From Aerolutibacter ruishenii (GTDB lineage Bacteria; Pseudomonadota; Gammaproteobacteria; Xanthomonadales; Xanthomonadaceae): a stretch of 64,000 nt of DNA. The stretch's first letter is position 1; each line of letters begins with the position of its first letter. Shown piece after piece: positions 29,547 through 38,746 of the stretch. Both the position numbers and the translations under genes were made by a program. The notes under the pieces were generated by a model. That model did no database searches. It had not been told where the DNA came from and saw only the letters and a list, made by a program, of their open reading frames with translations. The stretch is taken from the NCBI RefSeq assembly GCF_007830115.1, contig NZ_VLKP01000006.1, forward strand, positions 62,001-126,000, given 5' to 3'.

Positions 29547-30674
29547 TTACCAGGCGCGCTGGTACTGCGGCGGCGGCGGCAGGTCCGCTCCCAGCGCATG
29601 TGCCGCGCGGCGCGGGAAATACGGATCGCGCAGCAACTCACGGCCCATCAGCACCACGTCGGCAACGCCATCGGCAACCAGCGCTTCGGCATGGGTCGGT
29701 TCGGTGATCAGCCCCACCGCTCCGGTGGGTATACCCGCCTCCTCGCGGATGCGCTGCGCGAACGGGGCCTGGTAACCCGGCTCCAACGGGATGCGGGCGT
29801 TGGGCACCAGGCCGCCGCTGGACACATCGATGAGATCCACCCCGCGCTCACGCAGGCGTCGCGCCAGTTCGACACTCTGTGGCAGATCCCAGCCGCCTTC
29901 GGCCCAATCAGTGGCGGAGATCCGTACCCACAGCGGCAGTTCCGCCGGCCACGCGGCACGCACCGCGTCGACCACCTCCAGAAGCAGGCGCACGCGGTTG
30001 TCGAAGCTGCCGCCGTAATGGTCTTCGCGCTGGTTGGCCAGCGGCGACAGAAACTCGTGCAGCAGGTAGCCATGCGCGGCATGCACCTCCACGATACGGA
30101 AGCCCGCCGCGTACGCGCGACCCGCTGCCATGACGAAATCATCGACCACCTTGCGCAGACCCGCCTCGTCCAGCGCGAGCGGCACCGGTGACTGGGGATC
30201 GAACGCCAGCGGCGAAGGCGCCACCGGCGTCCAGCCCCCCAACGCGGCGGGCACCGGACCATGCCCGTGCCAGGGCGCATCGGTGCTGGCCTTGCGTCCG
30301 GCATGTGCAAGCTGCACGGCCGGGATGGCCCCATGCTCCGCGATGAAAGCATTGATCCGCGCCCACGCCACCACCTGCGCCTCGTTCCACAGGCCGGTGT
30401 CATGCGGGGAAATCCGCCCTTCCGGCGACACTGCCGTGGCCTCCGCGACCACCACGGCTGCGCCGCCCACCGCACGGCTGCCCAGGTGCACGAGGTGCCA
30501 ATCATTGGGAACACCGTCTTCGGCCGAGTACTGGCACATGGGCGAGACGACGATGCGGTTGCGCAGCTGCAGCGACCGCTGCGCCAGCGGCTCGAACAGT
30601 TTGGACACGGGATGGCTCACCGGGTTGGGAATGACGACATGGGGACGGGTGCGGTAAAGGGAAGTTACGGCCAT
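29547..30674 (-). CDS. NADH:flavin oxidoreductase, Old Yellow Enzyme family (YqjM/NamA-like)
   Basis: FMN-dependent ene-reductase, 375 residues from the ATG at 30674. It has the (beta/alpha)8 core with RNRIVVSPMCQYSAEDG, where the Cys is the flavin-tuning residue of the YqjM-type subclass. The substrate His pair is in EVHAAHGYLLHEFLSP, and the C-terminal FMN-phosphate region is VLMGRELLRDPYFP. Because typical family members begin just before KLFEPL, a GTG 20-25 codons downstream may be the true start; the ATG has no clear ribosome binding site. Physiological substrate unknown; probable role in reducing electrophilic enones or xenobiotics. It is convergent with accA and divergent from tilS. 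Confidence 0.88.
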   Translation of the reverse strand: MAVTSLYRTRPHVVIPNPVSHPVSKLFEPLAQRSLQLRNRIVVSPMCQYSAEDGVPNDWHLVHLGSRAVGGAAVVVAEATAVSPEGRISPHDTGLWNEAQVVAWARINAFIAEHGAIPAVQLAHAGRKASTDAPWHGHGPVPAALGGWTPVAPSPLAFDPQSPVPLALDEAGLRKVVDDFVMAAGRAYAAGFRIVEVHAAHGYLLHEFLSPLANQREDHYGGSFDNRVRLLLEVVDAVRAAWPAELPLWVRISATDWAEGGWDLPQSVELARRLRERGVDLIDVSSGGLVPNARIPLEPGYQAPFAQRIREEAGIPTGAVGLITEPTHAEALVADGVADVVLMGRELLRDPYFPRRAAHALGADLPPPPQYQRAW

Positions 30675-30737
30675 GGCCCGCTGTTTTCCAATTCCGGCAA
30701 CAACGCCGACGCCCGCGATGTCTGGCACCATCCGCGG

Positions 30738-32060
30738 ATGCCCGCTCCCACCGCCCCGCTGCCCGCGCCAACGTTCCGCGACCTGCCCGCGGCACCCCTG
30801 TGCGTCGGGTACAGCGGCGGGCTGGACTCCACGGTGCTGCTGCATGCGCTGGCCGCGCTGCCCGGTGTACGTGCAAGCGGTCTGCGCGCCCTCCATGTGC
30901 ACCACGGGCTGCATGCCGACGCCGACCAATGGACGGCGCATTGCGTGGAGGTGTGTGCCGCACTCGACGTGCCGCTGCTGGTGGATCGCGTGCAGGTGCC
31001 TGCCGCCTCCGGCGAAGGCCCGGAGGCCGCTGCACGCCATGCGCGCCGCGCCGCCTATGCCCGGCACCTGGGCCGCGGCGAGGTATTGGTACTGGCCCAC
31101 CACCAGGACGACCAGGCGGAAACCTTCCTGCTGCGCGCGCTGCGCGGCTCCGGCCCCGATGGGCTGGCCGCCATGCGACGCTGGAGCGCGCTGGGCGACC
31201 ACCGCATCTGGCGCCCGCTGCTGGCAACGCCACGCCATGCATTGCTCGCCCACGCCCACACGCGGGGACTGCACTGGCTCGAGGACCCCAGCAACGCCGA
31301 CACCGCGTTCGACCGCAACTTCCTGCGCAACCGGGTGATGCCACTGCTGCGCGATCGCTGGCCGGCCGCCGGCGCCGCGTTCGCGCAGGCCGCCGGTCAT
31401 TGCGAGGACGCAACGGCACTGCTGCACGACGAAGACGAACGCCACCTTGCCGAAGCGGCCACCGCCGACCCCGCGACCCTCTCGCGCACGGTGCTGCGGG
31501 GACTGCCCCCCACGCGTCGCGCCCGCGTGCTGCGTTTGTGGATCGCAAGTCTGGGACTGCCGCCGCTGCCGGCGGAAGGTGTCGCCCAGATCGAACACGA
31601 GGTACTGCCCGCGCGGGCCGATGCGCGCGCGATGTTCGCGTGGGAGGGTGCTGCGGTGCGCAGCTGGCGCGATCTGCTGCACGCGGCTCCACTGTCCCCG
31701 CCGCCACCCGCTGGCTGGCACACCCTCTGGGCGGGCGATGCACCGCTGGCCATTCCGGGCGGTGGCTCCCTGCATCTGGAGGGCGCCGCACAGTTCCCGC
31801 AACCGGCCATCGTCGGCCTGCGCGACGGCGGCGAGCGCATCACCCTGCCGGGCCGCACCCATTCGCACGCACTCAAGCACGTGCTGCAGGACCTCGGCGT
31901 GCCGCCGTGGGAGCGCGAACACCTGCCGGTGCTGCGGTCTGCGGAAGGCGACGTACTGGCGGCCGGCGACCTGACGTACTCGTCGGTTTTCGATGCGTGG
32001 CTGCGCCAGCACGGCGCCCGCCTGCACTGGCGACCGCCGACCGGCACGCCGCGCGATTGA
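30738..32060 (+). CDS. tilS: tRNA(Ile)-lysidine synthetase
   Basis: Converts C34 of the tRNA-Ile CAU anticodon to lysidine with ATP and lysine. It has 440 residues. The PP-loop SGGLDST is at residues 26-32, [15 protein letters not shown] follows, and the C-terminal TilS substrate-binding domain is present ([19 protein letters not shown]). The start at 30738 gives the normal short N-terminus; longer in-frame readings overlap the divergent oxidoreductase. xseB follows 31 bp later. Confidence 0.95.
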   Translation: MPAPTAPLPAPTFRDLPAAPLCVGYSGGLDSTVLLHALAALPGVRASGLRALHVHHGLHADADQWTAHCVEVCAALDVPLLVDRVQVPAASGEGPEAAARHARRAAYARHLGRGEVLVLAHHQDDQAETFLLRALRGSGPDGLAAMRRWSALGDHRIWRPLLATPRHALLAHAHTRGLHWLEDPSNADTAFDRNFLRNRVMPLLRDRWPAAGAAFAQAAGHCEDATALLHDEDERHLAEAATADPATLSRTVLRGLPPTRRARVLRLWIASLGLPPLPAEGVAQIEHEVLPARADARAMFAWEGAAVRSWRDLLHAAPLSPPPPAGWHTLWAGDAPLAIPGGGSLHLEGAAQFPQPAIVGLRDGGERITLPGRTHSHALKHVLQDLGVPPWEREHLPVLRSAEGDVLAAGDLTYSSVFDAWLRQHGARLHWRPPTGTPRD

Positions 32061-32091
32061 CCGCCCGCAAGCTGCGCCGCACACTTCACCC

Positions 32092-32349
32092 ATGGCCCGC
32101 AAATCCGCATCCGAACCATCGCCGGTCGCCGACTTCGAAGCCTCGCTGGACGAGCTGGAACAGCTCGTCGAGAAGATGGAACACGGCGACATGAGCCTGG
32201 AAGACTCCCTGGCCGCCTACGAGCGCGGCGTGGGCCTCTACCGCCGTTGCCAGACCGCGTTGGAACAGGCCGAGCTGCGCGTGAAGCTGCTCAGCGACCC
32301 GCAGGACCCGGCCAGCGCAGAACCCTTCGCCGCCGCGCCCGATGCTTGA
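32092..32349 (+). CDS. xseB: Exodeoxyribonuclease VII small subunit
   Basis: Small helical subunit of the single-strand exonuclease XseAB, 85 residues. The family signature is the central [20 protein letters not shown] followed by [18 protein letters not shown]. An N-terminal extension (about 33 residues upstream) would lie in the tilS end, so the ATG at 32092 is chosen. It overlaps ispA by 8 bp, the same pair as in E. coli. Confidence 0.95.
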   Translation: MARKSASEPSPVADFEASLDELEQLVEKMEHGDMSLEDSLAAYERGVGLYRRCQTALEQAELRVKLLSDPQDPASAEPFAAAPDA

Positions 32350-33223
32350 AGACCGCCTCATCGGTTGGCGCCACCGCGCCGACGTTGCGCTCGCGCGCGT
32401 GCTGCCCGACCCCGAACAATCGCCCCGGCGCCTGCACGCCGCCATGCGCCACGCCGTGCTGCTGGGCGGCAAGCGCATGCGCCCGTTGCTGGTGCATGCC
32501 AGCGGTGCGCTGTTCGGCGCCGACGAAACGCTGCTGGACGCGCCCGCCGCCGCGGTGGAACTGATCCACGCCTATTCGCTGGTGCACGACGACCTGCCGG
32601 CGATGGACGACGACGCCCTGCGCCGCGGCCAGCCCACCGTGCACGTCGCTTTCGACGAAGCTACCGCCATCCTTGCCGGCGACGCGCTGCAGTCGTTGGC
32701 GTTCGCCGTGATCGCTGACGCGCCTGCCACCGATGCGGTGCGCGTGGCCCTGCTGCGCACGCTGGCCGAAGCCGCCGGCGCCGCCGGCATGTGCGGCGGC
32801 CAGGCGCTGGACCTGGACGCCACCGGCAATGGCACCACACTCGACGTCGCCAGTCTTGAGCGCCTGCACGCGCTCAAGACTGGCGCGTTGATCCGCGCCG
32901 CCGTGCGCATGGGCGCGCTGTGCGGCGGCGCCACCGACGCCGAACTCGTAGCGCTGGACCGCTTCGCCACTGCGCTCGGCCTGGCCTTCCAGGTCCGCGA
33001 CGACATCCTCGATGTCGAAGGCGACAGTGCCACCCTCGGCAAGACCGCGGGCAAGGACGCCGCGCAGGACAAAGCCACCTTTCCCGCGTTGATCGGGTTG
33101 GAGGCGTCGAAGGCGCGATTGCAGCAGTTGGCTGCGGAGATGCAGGACGCCTTGGCACCGTTCGGCGCGAAGGCGGATGCGCTGGCCGGACTTGGCAGGT
33201 TGGCCATCGAGCGCAAGCACTGA
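32342..33223 (+). CDS. ispA: Geranyl/farnesyl diphosphate synthase
   Basis: Short-chain trans-prenyltransferase making farnesyl-PP from IPP and DMAPP, feeding uppS, quinones and other isoprenoids. It has 293 residues. The first Asp-rich motif is in [15 protein letters not shown], the second is DDILD, and the [11 protein letters not shown] motif binds IPP. In many Gammaproteobacteria dxs follows ispA; here it does not. A hairpin at 33364-33390 follows. Confidence 0.95.
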   Translation: MLEDRLIGWRHRADVALARVLPDPEQSPRRLHAAMRHAVLLGGKRMRPLLVHASGALFGADETLLDAPAAAVELIHAYSLVHDDLPAMDDDALRRGQPTVHVAFDEATAILAGDALQSLAFAVIADAPATDAVRVALLRTLAEAAGAAGMCGGQALDLDATGNGTTLDVASLERLHALKTGALIRAAVRMGALCGGATDAELVALDRFATALGLAFQVRDDILDVEGDSATLGKTAGKDAAQDKATFPALIGLEASKARLQQLAAEMQDALAPFGAKADALAGLGRLAIERKH

Positions 33224-33363
33224 GGGCTGACCCTTCCGACGATTTGCGTTTCGCCCAACGACTCCCGGCGCCTCACCGACGATTTCAGCACCAACCTGGT
33301 GGTGGGGTGAACCTGGCCTGGCCGGCAACGGCAACTCGAAGCGCCAACTCGGAGCTCCAAATG

Positions 33364-33390
33364 GAAACGGCCGCGCGACGCGGCCGTTTC
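33364..33390. terminator. Hairpin between ispA and a DUF4870 gene
   Basis: Perfect 12-bp stem GAAACGGCCGCG / CGCGGCCGTTTC with a CGA loop. It lies between convergent genes. The flanking A/T runs are short, so it is a modest bidirectional terminator. Confidence 0.7.
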
Positions 33391-33417
33391 CGTATCAACA
33401 CATCTGGCGGGAAAGCG

Positions 33418-33867
33418 TTACTTCAGCAAGCGGATCGTCAGCGGATAGCGATAGCTCTCGCCGTTGTACGCCTTGAAGGTGGCGATCACGCTGCACACCA
33501 GCCACATCACCGCGATCGCACCCATGGCCAACAGCAGCACGATCCCTGCCGGCGCGGTCAGGATGATGCCCACGCCTAGCGTCAGGATCGTGGCACCGAC
33601 CAGCAGGAAACCGATCAGGCCTGCCGCACAGGCGTAGATGAACATGCTCAGGTTGAAGTTGACGGCCTCCTTGGCGTGCTCGGCCACGAACGCCGACTCG
33701 TCACGTTTGAGGATCCAGATGCCCAGCGCGCCCAGCCCACCGGCGATGCCGGCCATCCAGCTGGTCAGCAGGGCCAGCGCCAGTGCGGCCAAGTGCGCGC
33801 CGGCCGCCCACAGGCGCTCGTTCTCGGTCAGGTTGACGGGGGGCGGGTTGGTATAAGCCTCGGTCAT
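33418..33867 (-). CDS. DUF4870 membrane protein (copy B)
   Basis: Inner-membrane protein of 149 residues with about three to four hydrophobic helices and the DUF4870 pattern (RLWAAGAHLAAL at the N-terminus, EHAKEAVNFNLS in the middle). The C-terminus is YRYPLTIRLLK. A strong AGGAGG ribosome binding site supports the ATG at 33867. It is paralogous to the gene at 34331-34756, whose end is YRYPLTIRLIK, and lies downstream of a degraded pmbA remnant. The function of the family is not known. Confidence 0.88.
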   Translation of the reverse strand: MTEAYTNPPPVNLTENERLWAAGAHLAALALALLTSWMAGIAGGLGALGIWILKRDESAFVAEHAKEAVNFNLSMFIYACAAGLIGFLLVGATILTLGVGIILTAPAGIVLLLAMGAIAVMWLVCSVIATFKAYNGESYRYPLTIRLLK

Positions 33868-33981
33868 GACGGCCTCCTTCCGGAAACACTCCGGCCTCAA
33901 CCCTGATATTGAGACATCGCCTGCGGGACGCAAGCCAACTTACGGCACCCCCCCGCGCCAGCGCCATGCAGTGCATGTCAC

Positions 33982-34242
33982 TCCGCCGTCACCGCCCATC
34001 ATCCCGCCCACCAGGGTCAAGCCAGCTTGGATGTACGACTGCGAATCCACATCGCTGCCCATCGCCTCGATACCGTTGAATGTGCGCTTGAGGTTGCCGG
34101 CCACGGCACGCCATCGACCGCGTACTGCAGCTTGCCGACCATGACCAGCGGCGATGTGGTACGGCCGTGTGCCGGCGCTGGCGAGCAGGAAGCTGGTCCT
34201 GTGATGCAGTCCGCCCCTTGCCACGGCCCGGATGGCTACGGA
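33982..34242 (-). pseudogene. Degraded remnant of pmbA/tldE
   Basis: Compared with the intact pmbA (34847-36214) this stretch keeps its extreme 3' end. On the minus strand it reads VAGNLKRTFNGIEAMGSDVD, against [20 protein letters not shown] in pmbA. The next upstream piece encodes KLQYAVDGV but in a shifted frame: one T of CCACGGTCACGCC is missing near 34107. Then come 14 nt identical to 35245-35258, and then a segment reading SFLLASAGT (SFLLDSVGT in pmbA). The intervening parts of the gene are deleted. It therefore carries at least one frameshift and two internal deletions and cannot make a TldE protein. The remainder of the 463-bp gap holds a terminator and no gene. Confidence 0.88.
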
Positions 34243-34280
34243 GGCCCGTGGCGCGGAAACGAACGGGCCCTGGAAAGGAA

Positions 34281-34304
34281 CGAGCCCGGGCACGCCCGGG
34301 CTCG
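34281..34304 (-). terminator. Terminator of the DUF4870 (copy A) gene
   Basis: Perfect 10-bp stem CGAGCCCGGG / CCCGGGCTCG with a CACG loop, 27 bp past the DUF4870 stop on the minus strand. It is followed on that strand by TTCCTTTCC, a weak pyrimidine-rich tail. Confidence 0.7.
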
Positions 34305-34330
34305 CAGTCCTGCCTTGCTGTCGCCAGCGC

Positions 34331-34756
34331 TTACTTGATCAGGCGGATTGTCAGCGGGTAGCGGTAGGCAACGCCTTCATTGGCCTTGACGGCCGCCAGA
34401 ATGATGAAAACCAACGCGGCCAGACCGATCAGGACCATGATCGGCAGGATCAGGATGAATCCGATCATCAGTGTCACGAAGCCCAGCACGGTCAGGATCA
34501 ACAGGACTGCAGCGACCGTGATGTTGAAGTTCAACGCTTCCTTGGCCTGGTCGGCCACGAACGGCATTTCGTCCTTCTTCATCAGCCAGATCACCAACGG
34601 CCCGAGAAACATGCCCCAGCCGCCCAGCGCCGAGGTCAGCAAGCCGCCGGCCAGCGCCGACAGGTGGGCGAACATGGCCCACTGGCGCTCTTCCTTGGAA
34701 GGCTGGCCGGACATAGGCAACGGTGGCGGCGTGGCAACGGTTTCGTTCTGATCCAT
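34331..34756 (-). CDS. DUF4870 membrane protein (copy A)
   Basis: Inner-membrane protein of 141 residues. A short hydrophilic N-terminus (to WAMFAHLSAL) precedes three or more hydrophobic helices; FVADQAKEALNFNIT and the C-terminal YRYPLTIRLIK are characteristic. It lies 90 bp downstream of intact pmbA on the same strand, the same arrangement that copy B has with the pmbA remnant. Function unknown; possibly a small membrane-assembly or osmotic protein, but that is only guesswork. Confidence 0.88.
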   Translation of the reverse strand: MDQNETVATPPPLPMSGQPSKEERQWAMFAHLSALAGGLLTSALGGWGMFLGPLVIWLMKKDEMPFVADQAKEALNFNITVAAVLLILTVLGFVTLMIGFILILPIMVLIGLAALVFIILAAVKANEGVAYRYPLTIRLIK

Positions 34757-34846
34757 GAATTTCCCCAGTCAGGTCAAGACGGCATCAATTGCCGCGGTCC
34801 GAAGCATAGCGCGAACCGATGACGCATTCCGCTGTAGCGGGGCCGC

Positions 34847-36214
34847 TCAGCCCTCACCCGCCACCGTCATCCGCCCCACCAGGATCGAGCCGGTGCGGAT
34901 GTGCGACCGCAAGTCCACGTCGCTGCCCACCGCCTCGATGGCGTTGAACATGCGCTTGAGGTTGCCCGCCACGGTCACGCCATCGACCGGGTACTGCAGC
35001 TTGCCGTCCTCCACCCAGAAGCCCGACGCGCCGCGCGAGTAGTCGCCGGTGATGCTGTTCACGCCCTGCCCCATCAACTCGGTGACCAGCAGGCCGCGAC
35101 CCATGCCGCGCACGAGCGAGTCGAAGTCGTCGGCGTTGCTCGCCACCTGCAGGTTGTGCACGCCGCCGGCATTGCCGGTGGTCGGCAGGCCCAGCTTGCG
35201 CGCCGAATAGGTGCCGAGGATGTAACGCTGCAGCACACCGGCCGTGACCAGCGGCGATTCACGCGTGGCCACACCGTCGGCGTCAAAGGATGCGGAGCGG
35301 AACCCGCGCAACAGGAACGGCCGCTCGTCGATCGAGAACCAGTCGGGGAACAGCTGCGTGCCCACGCTGTCGAGCAGGAAGCTGGCCTTCCGGTACAGCG
35401 CGCCGCCCGACACCGCACCGAGCAGATGGCCGATCAGCGAGCGCGCCACCTCGGCGCTGAACAGCACCGGGTATTCGCCGGTGGCGACCTGGCGCGGCGC
35501 CAGGCGTGCGGCGGCCCGTTCGGCTGCCTTGCGGCCGATGTCGGTGACGTCCTCCAGGTCCGAAGCCGCCAGCGCGATGCTGTACCAGCCATCGCGCTGC
35601 ATCGCCTCACCTTCGCCCGCGATCAGCGCGCAACCGATGCTGTGCTGGGTGCTGCGCTCGCGCCCGACGAAGCCATGGGAATTGGCGTACACGCTCACGC
35701 TGGTGCCCGTGCCCAGCGAGGCGCCATCGGAGTTGCCGATGCGCGGGTCCGTATCGCGCCCGGCCTGCTCGCAGGCCAGCGCCAGGTCGATCGCGCGGTC
35801 GGCGTCGATGGCCCACGGGTGCCAGCTGTCGAACTCGCGCAGGTCGGTGGCCATCAGCTCGGGCTCGGCCAGGCCGGCCGCATCATCGTCCTCGGTGTGG
35901 CGGGCGATGGCGCAGGCCTGCTCGACGGTGGCCTCCAGGCTGTCCTCGCGCAGGTCGGCGGTGCTGGCACTGCCCTTGCGCTTGCCGAAGTACACCGTCA
36001 CGGCAATGCCGCGGTCGCGGGTGGACTCCACCGTTTCCACCTCGCCCATGCGCACGTTGACGCTGAGGCCTGCATCTTCCGAGCACGAGACTTCGGCCTG
36101 GCTGGCGCCGCGACGCCTCGCACTGGCCAACAGGCGTTGGGACAGGTCGGCCAGCGTATCCAGGCGCGCCTGGCTGTCGACATGAATGGCCGGTTCGGGG
36201 ATCAGGGCGTTCAA
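34847..36214 (-). CDS. pmbA: Metalloprotease-related protein PmbA (TldE)
   Basis: Partner of TldD in the TldD/E metalloprotease, which processes small peptides such as microcin B17 precursor and CcdA antitoxin in E. coli. It has 455 residues (E. coli 450). Family segments include [36 protein letters not shown] and the C-terminal [18 protein letters not shown]. The chosen start is TTG (product MNALIPEPA), preceded by AAGGAT 7 nt upstream; an ATG 24 codons upstream lies in the divergent darP leader and adds an Arg-rich stretch. Unlike TldD it lacks the catalytic metal motif. It is divergent from darP, as in E. coli. Confidence 0.93.
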   Translation of the reverse strand: MNALIPEPAIHVDSQARLDTLADLSQRLLASARRRGASQAEVSCSEDAGLSVNVRMGEVETVESTRDRGIAVTVYFGKRKGSASTADLREDSLEATVEQACAIARHTEDDDAAGLAEPELMATDLREFDSWHPWAIDADRAIDLALACEQAGRDTDPRIGNSDGASLGTGTSVSVYANSHGFVGRERSTQHSIGCALIAGEGEAMQRDGWYSIALAASDLEDVTDIGRKAAERAAARLAPRQVATGEYPVLFSAEVARSLIGHLLGAVSGGALYRKASFLLDSVGTQLFPDWFSIDERPFLLRGFRSASFDADGVATRESPLVTAGVLQRYILGTYSARKLGLPTTGNAGGVHNLQVASNADDFDSLVRGMGRGLLVTELMGQGVNSITGDYSRGASGFWVEDGKLQYPVDGVTVAGNLKRMFNAIEAVGSDVDLRSHIRTGSILVGRMTVAGEG

Positions 36215-36321
36215 TGGCTTATCCTTGCAACGTTGATTCCGCGGGCAGCGCCGGCGGAACTGGAATGACGGAAACGGCCGCGCCAACCACCGCGCAGGCC
36301 GGAGAAAGAGGAACGAACACG

Positions 36322-36903
36322 ATGCGCGGCATTGACCCCGAAACCGGCGAATACCTGAGCGCCAGCCGCAGCGCGAACCGGCGCGACGCGCTGGAAGTGC
36401 TCGCGCTGGGCGAGAAGCTGGCGGCGCTGACCGACGCCCAACTGGCCAGGCTGCCGGTGCCCGACTCGCTGCTGCCGCACATCCGCGAGTGCAGGCGCAT
36501 CACCTCGCATATCGCGCACAAGCGCCAATTGGCGTTCCTGGCCAAGCAGATGCGCCGCGAGGACGACGAGGTACTGGAGGCGATCCGCGACGCCCTTGAC
36601 GAAGACGGCGAGGCGGCCCGCCGCGAAGTGGCGGCGATGCACCGCGTGGAGAAGTGGCGCGAACGCCTGCTCGACGAGGGCGACGCCGCGTTGGCGCAGC
36701 TGCTGGACGAATACCCGGGTGCCAATCGCCAGTCGCTGCGGCAACTGACCCGCAACGCCCTGGAAGAGCGCAAGCGCAACAAGCCCCCGCGCGCGTTCCG
36801 TGAGCTGTACCGTGAACTGCGCGAACTGATCGTCGAAGGCCACGCGGGCGACGCCGACTCCGGCGAGACGCCGCTGTACGACATCCCGCCCGAAGAAGAC
36901 TGA
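36322..36903 (+). CDS. darP: Dual-action ribosomal maturation protein DarP (YjgA, DUF615)
   Basis: Associates with pre-50S particles and assists late 50S maturation. It has 193 residues, and the start [20 protein letters not shown] matches the usual beginning, with AGGA 9 nt before the ATG. Conserved features are [37 protein letters not shown] and the long charged helical C-terminal part ending [13 protein letters not shown]. It is adjacent to and divergent from pmbA, a conserved pairing. Confidence 0.93.
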   Translation: MRGIDPETGEYLSASRSANRRDALEVLALGEKLAALTDAQLARLPVPDSLLPHIRECRRITSHIAHKRQLAFLAKQMRREDDEVLEAIRDALDEDGEAARREVAAMHRVEKWRERLLDEGDAALAQLLDEYPGANRQSLRQLTRNALEERKRNKPPRAFRELYRELRELIVEGHAGDADSGETPLYDIPPEED

Positions 36904-36947
36904 CGTCTTTCTACCTCTCCGAAACCGGGTTGCCTGGCGGCCGGCAG

Positions 36948-37061
36948 GCCGTCGGCATGCATGGGTATTGCGGAGAGTGCGCCATGGATGGCGCACGGCG
37001 GCGACTCCGCGCATGGATGCGCGGACGGAGCCGCGCAGCAATACCCATGCATGCCGGCGGC
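36948..37061. repeat. Nested palindromic intergenic element (copy 2)
   Basis: Outer arms 36948-36971 and 37038-37061 are 24-bp inverted repeats with one mismatch; the inner 18 bp (GGCATGCATGGGTATTGC) are perfect. Inside are two hairpins with the shared apex CATGGATG: GTGCGCCAT-GG-ATGGCGCAC (36977-36996) and CCGCGCAT-GG-ATGCGCGG (37007-37024). It occupies the gap between darP and tldD, which end towards each other, so it could act as a transcript end or RNA structure. The plan matches the element at 4759-4863 in reverse orientation. Confidence 0.8.
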
Positions 37062-37088
37062 CCCACCCGAAGCCAGCCACCAAAACGC

Positions 37089-38531
37089 TCACGCCTGCGT
37101 GCCGCCCACGGTCAGCCCATCGATCAGCAACGACGGCTGGCCCACGCCCACCGGCACGCTCTGTCCGTCCTTGCCGCACACGCCCACGCCCTCGTCCAGC
37201 GCGAGGTCGTGGCCGATCATGCGCACCTTCTGCATGGTTTCCGGGCCGTTGCCGATCAGCGTGGCGCCCTTCACCGGTGCGGTGATTTTTCCGTCCTCGA
37301 TGAGGTAAGCCTCGGTCGCGGAGAACACGTACTTGCCGCTGGTGATGTCCACCTGGCCGCCGCCGAAGTTGACCGCGTACAGGCCCTTCTTCACCGAGCG
37401 GATCATTTCCTCCGGGTCATGGGTGCCGGCCAGCATGTAGGTGTTGGTCATGCGTGGCATGGTCAGGTGCGCGAATGACTCGCGGCGGCCGTTGCCGGTG
37501 GGCGCCATGCCCATCAGGCGCGCGTTGAGCGTGTCCTGCATGTAGCCGACCAGGATGCCGTCCTCGATCAGCGTGGTGCACTGCGTGGGCGTGCCTTCGT
37601 CGTCGATATTGAGTGAGCCGCGGCGGCCCTCCAGCGTGCCATCGTCGACGATGGTGACGCCGGGTGCGGCCACGCGTTGGCCGATCCGGCCCGCGTACGT
37701 TGACGTGCCCTTGCGGTTGAAGTCGCCCTCAAGACCGTGGCCCACCGCCTCGTGCAGCAGCACGCCCGGCCAGCCACTGCCCAGCACGACCGGCATCACG
37801 CCGGCCGGGGCATCGACGGCTTCGAGGTTGACCAACGCCTGGCGCAGCGCCTCGCGCGCCCAGGCTTCCGGTTTGCCGCCGCCGAGCAGTTCAGCGTAGG
37901 TGTAGCGCCCACCGCCACCGGTATAGCCCATCTCACGGCGCCCGTCCTGCTCCACGATCACCTGCACGTTCAGTCGCACCAGCGGGCGCACGTCGGCGGC
38001 CAGCACGCCATCGCTGCGCGCCACCAGCACCGTGTCCACGCCGCCCGACAGGCTCACCACCACCTGCTGCACGCGCGGGTCGGCCGCGCGCAGCATGCGG
38101 TCGATACGGCGCAGCGCCTCGACCTTGTCCTCGTTGCCCAACGAATCCACCGGGTCGACGCCGGGGTACAGCGAACGCCCGCCGCCGCGCACCAGCGCAT
38201 GCGGCGCCTGGCTGCGGCCGTCACGCGCGATCGCCCGCGCCGACTTCGACGCGGCAATCAGCGCCTCGCCATTGATCTCGTCGGAATAGGCAAATCCGGT
38301 CTTCTCGCCGCTGATGGCGCGCACACCCACGCCCTGTTCGATGGAGTGGGCGCCGTCCTTGACGATGCCGTCCTCCACCGTCCAGCTCTCGCGGCGCGCG
38401 TGCTGGAAATACAGGTCACCGAAGTCCACGCCCGGGCCCAGCAACGTGCCGAAGGCGCGTTCGAGGCCGCCCGCGTCAAGGCCGGCGGGCAGGAGGAGAC
38501 GGGATTCGGCAAGCTGGAGCGACTGGGTCAT
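37089..38531 (-). CDS. tldD: Metalloprotease TldD
   Basis: Catalytic subunit of the TldD/TldE protease. It has 480 residues (E. coli 481). The zinc site is [18 protein letters not shown] (HExxxH plus a downstream Cys-containing region), and [14 protein letters not shown]-like [15 protein letters not shown] and [18 protein letters not shown] are typical. The ATG at 38531 is chosen; an upstream reading adds a Pro/Arg-rich stretch with no family match. It is last gene of the maf-rng-yhdP-tldD cluster, with 215 bp and a possible promoter before it. Its partner pmbA is about 0.9 kb further along on the same strand, beyond darP. Confidence 0.96.
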   Translation of the reverse strand: MTQSLQLAESRLLLPAGLDAGGLERAFGTLLGPGVDFGDLYFQHARRESWTVEDGIVKDGAHSIEQGVGVRAISGEKTGFAYSDEINGEALIAASKSARAIARDGRSQAPHALVRGGGRSLYPGVDPVDSLGNEDKVEALRRIDRMLRAADPRVQQVVVSLSGGVDTVLVARSDGVLAADVRPLVRLNVQVIVEQDGRREMGYTGGGGRYTYAELLGGGKPEAWAREALRQALVNLEAVDAPAGVMPVVLGSGWPGVLLHEAVGHGLEGDFNRKGTSTYAGRIGQRVAAPGVTIVDDGTLEGRRGSLNIDDEGTPTQCTTLIEDGILVGYMQDTLNARLMGMAPTGNGRRESFAHLTMPRMTNTYMLAGTHDPEEMIRSVKKGLYAVNFGGGQVDITSGKYVFSATEAYLIEDGKITAPVKGATLIGNGPETMQKVRMIGHDLALDEGVGVCGKDGQSVPVGVGQPSLLIDGLTVGGTQA

Positions 38532-38663
38532 GGTGGGATCCGGTTGTGGGTGCCGTGGGGCCCGGGCTTCGAGCTGAACCGGCTGCCTGGTTGCCGGCCG
38601 CGCCCGGTGCAGCGTCATGGGTGGCCGACAGCGCCATGTAAACGCACGGCGTTCGTTGAACGC

Positions 38664-38694
38664 ACTATATGCGGGCCCCGGCCGGCCACTTCAA
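38664..38694 (-). promoter_or_regulatory. Possible tldD promoter
   Basis: On the minus strand, TTGAAG (38694-38689) and TATAGT (38669-38664) are separated by 19 bp, about 130 bp upstream of the tldD ATG. The -10 match is good, the spacing long, so this is tentative. Confidence 0.4.
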
Positions 38695-38746
38695 CGGGAG
38701 AGTGCCAGCCGCCGGGGATTCGAGGCCTGCAGCCGGCCTTGGCGCC

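Noticed and set aside
33940-34293. A 117-codon intact-looking ORF over the pmbA remnant.
   Set aside because: It only joins pieces of pmbA across deletions and reads the middle in the wrong frame; it is a chance ORF on a pseudogene.
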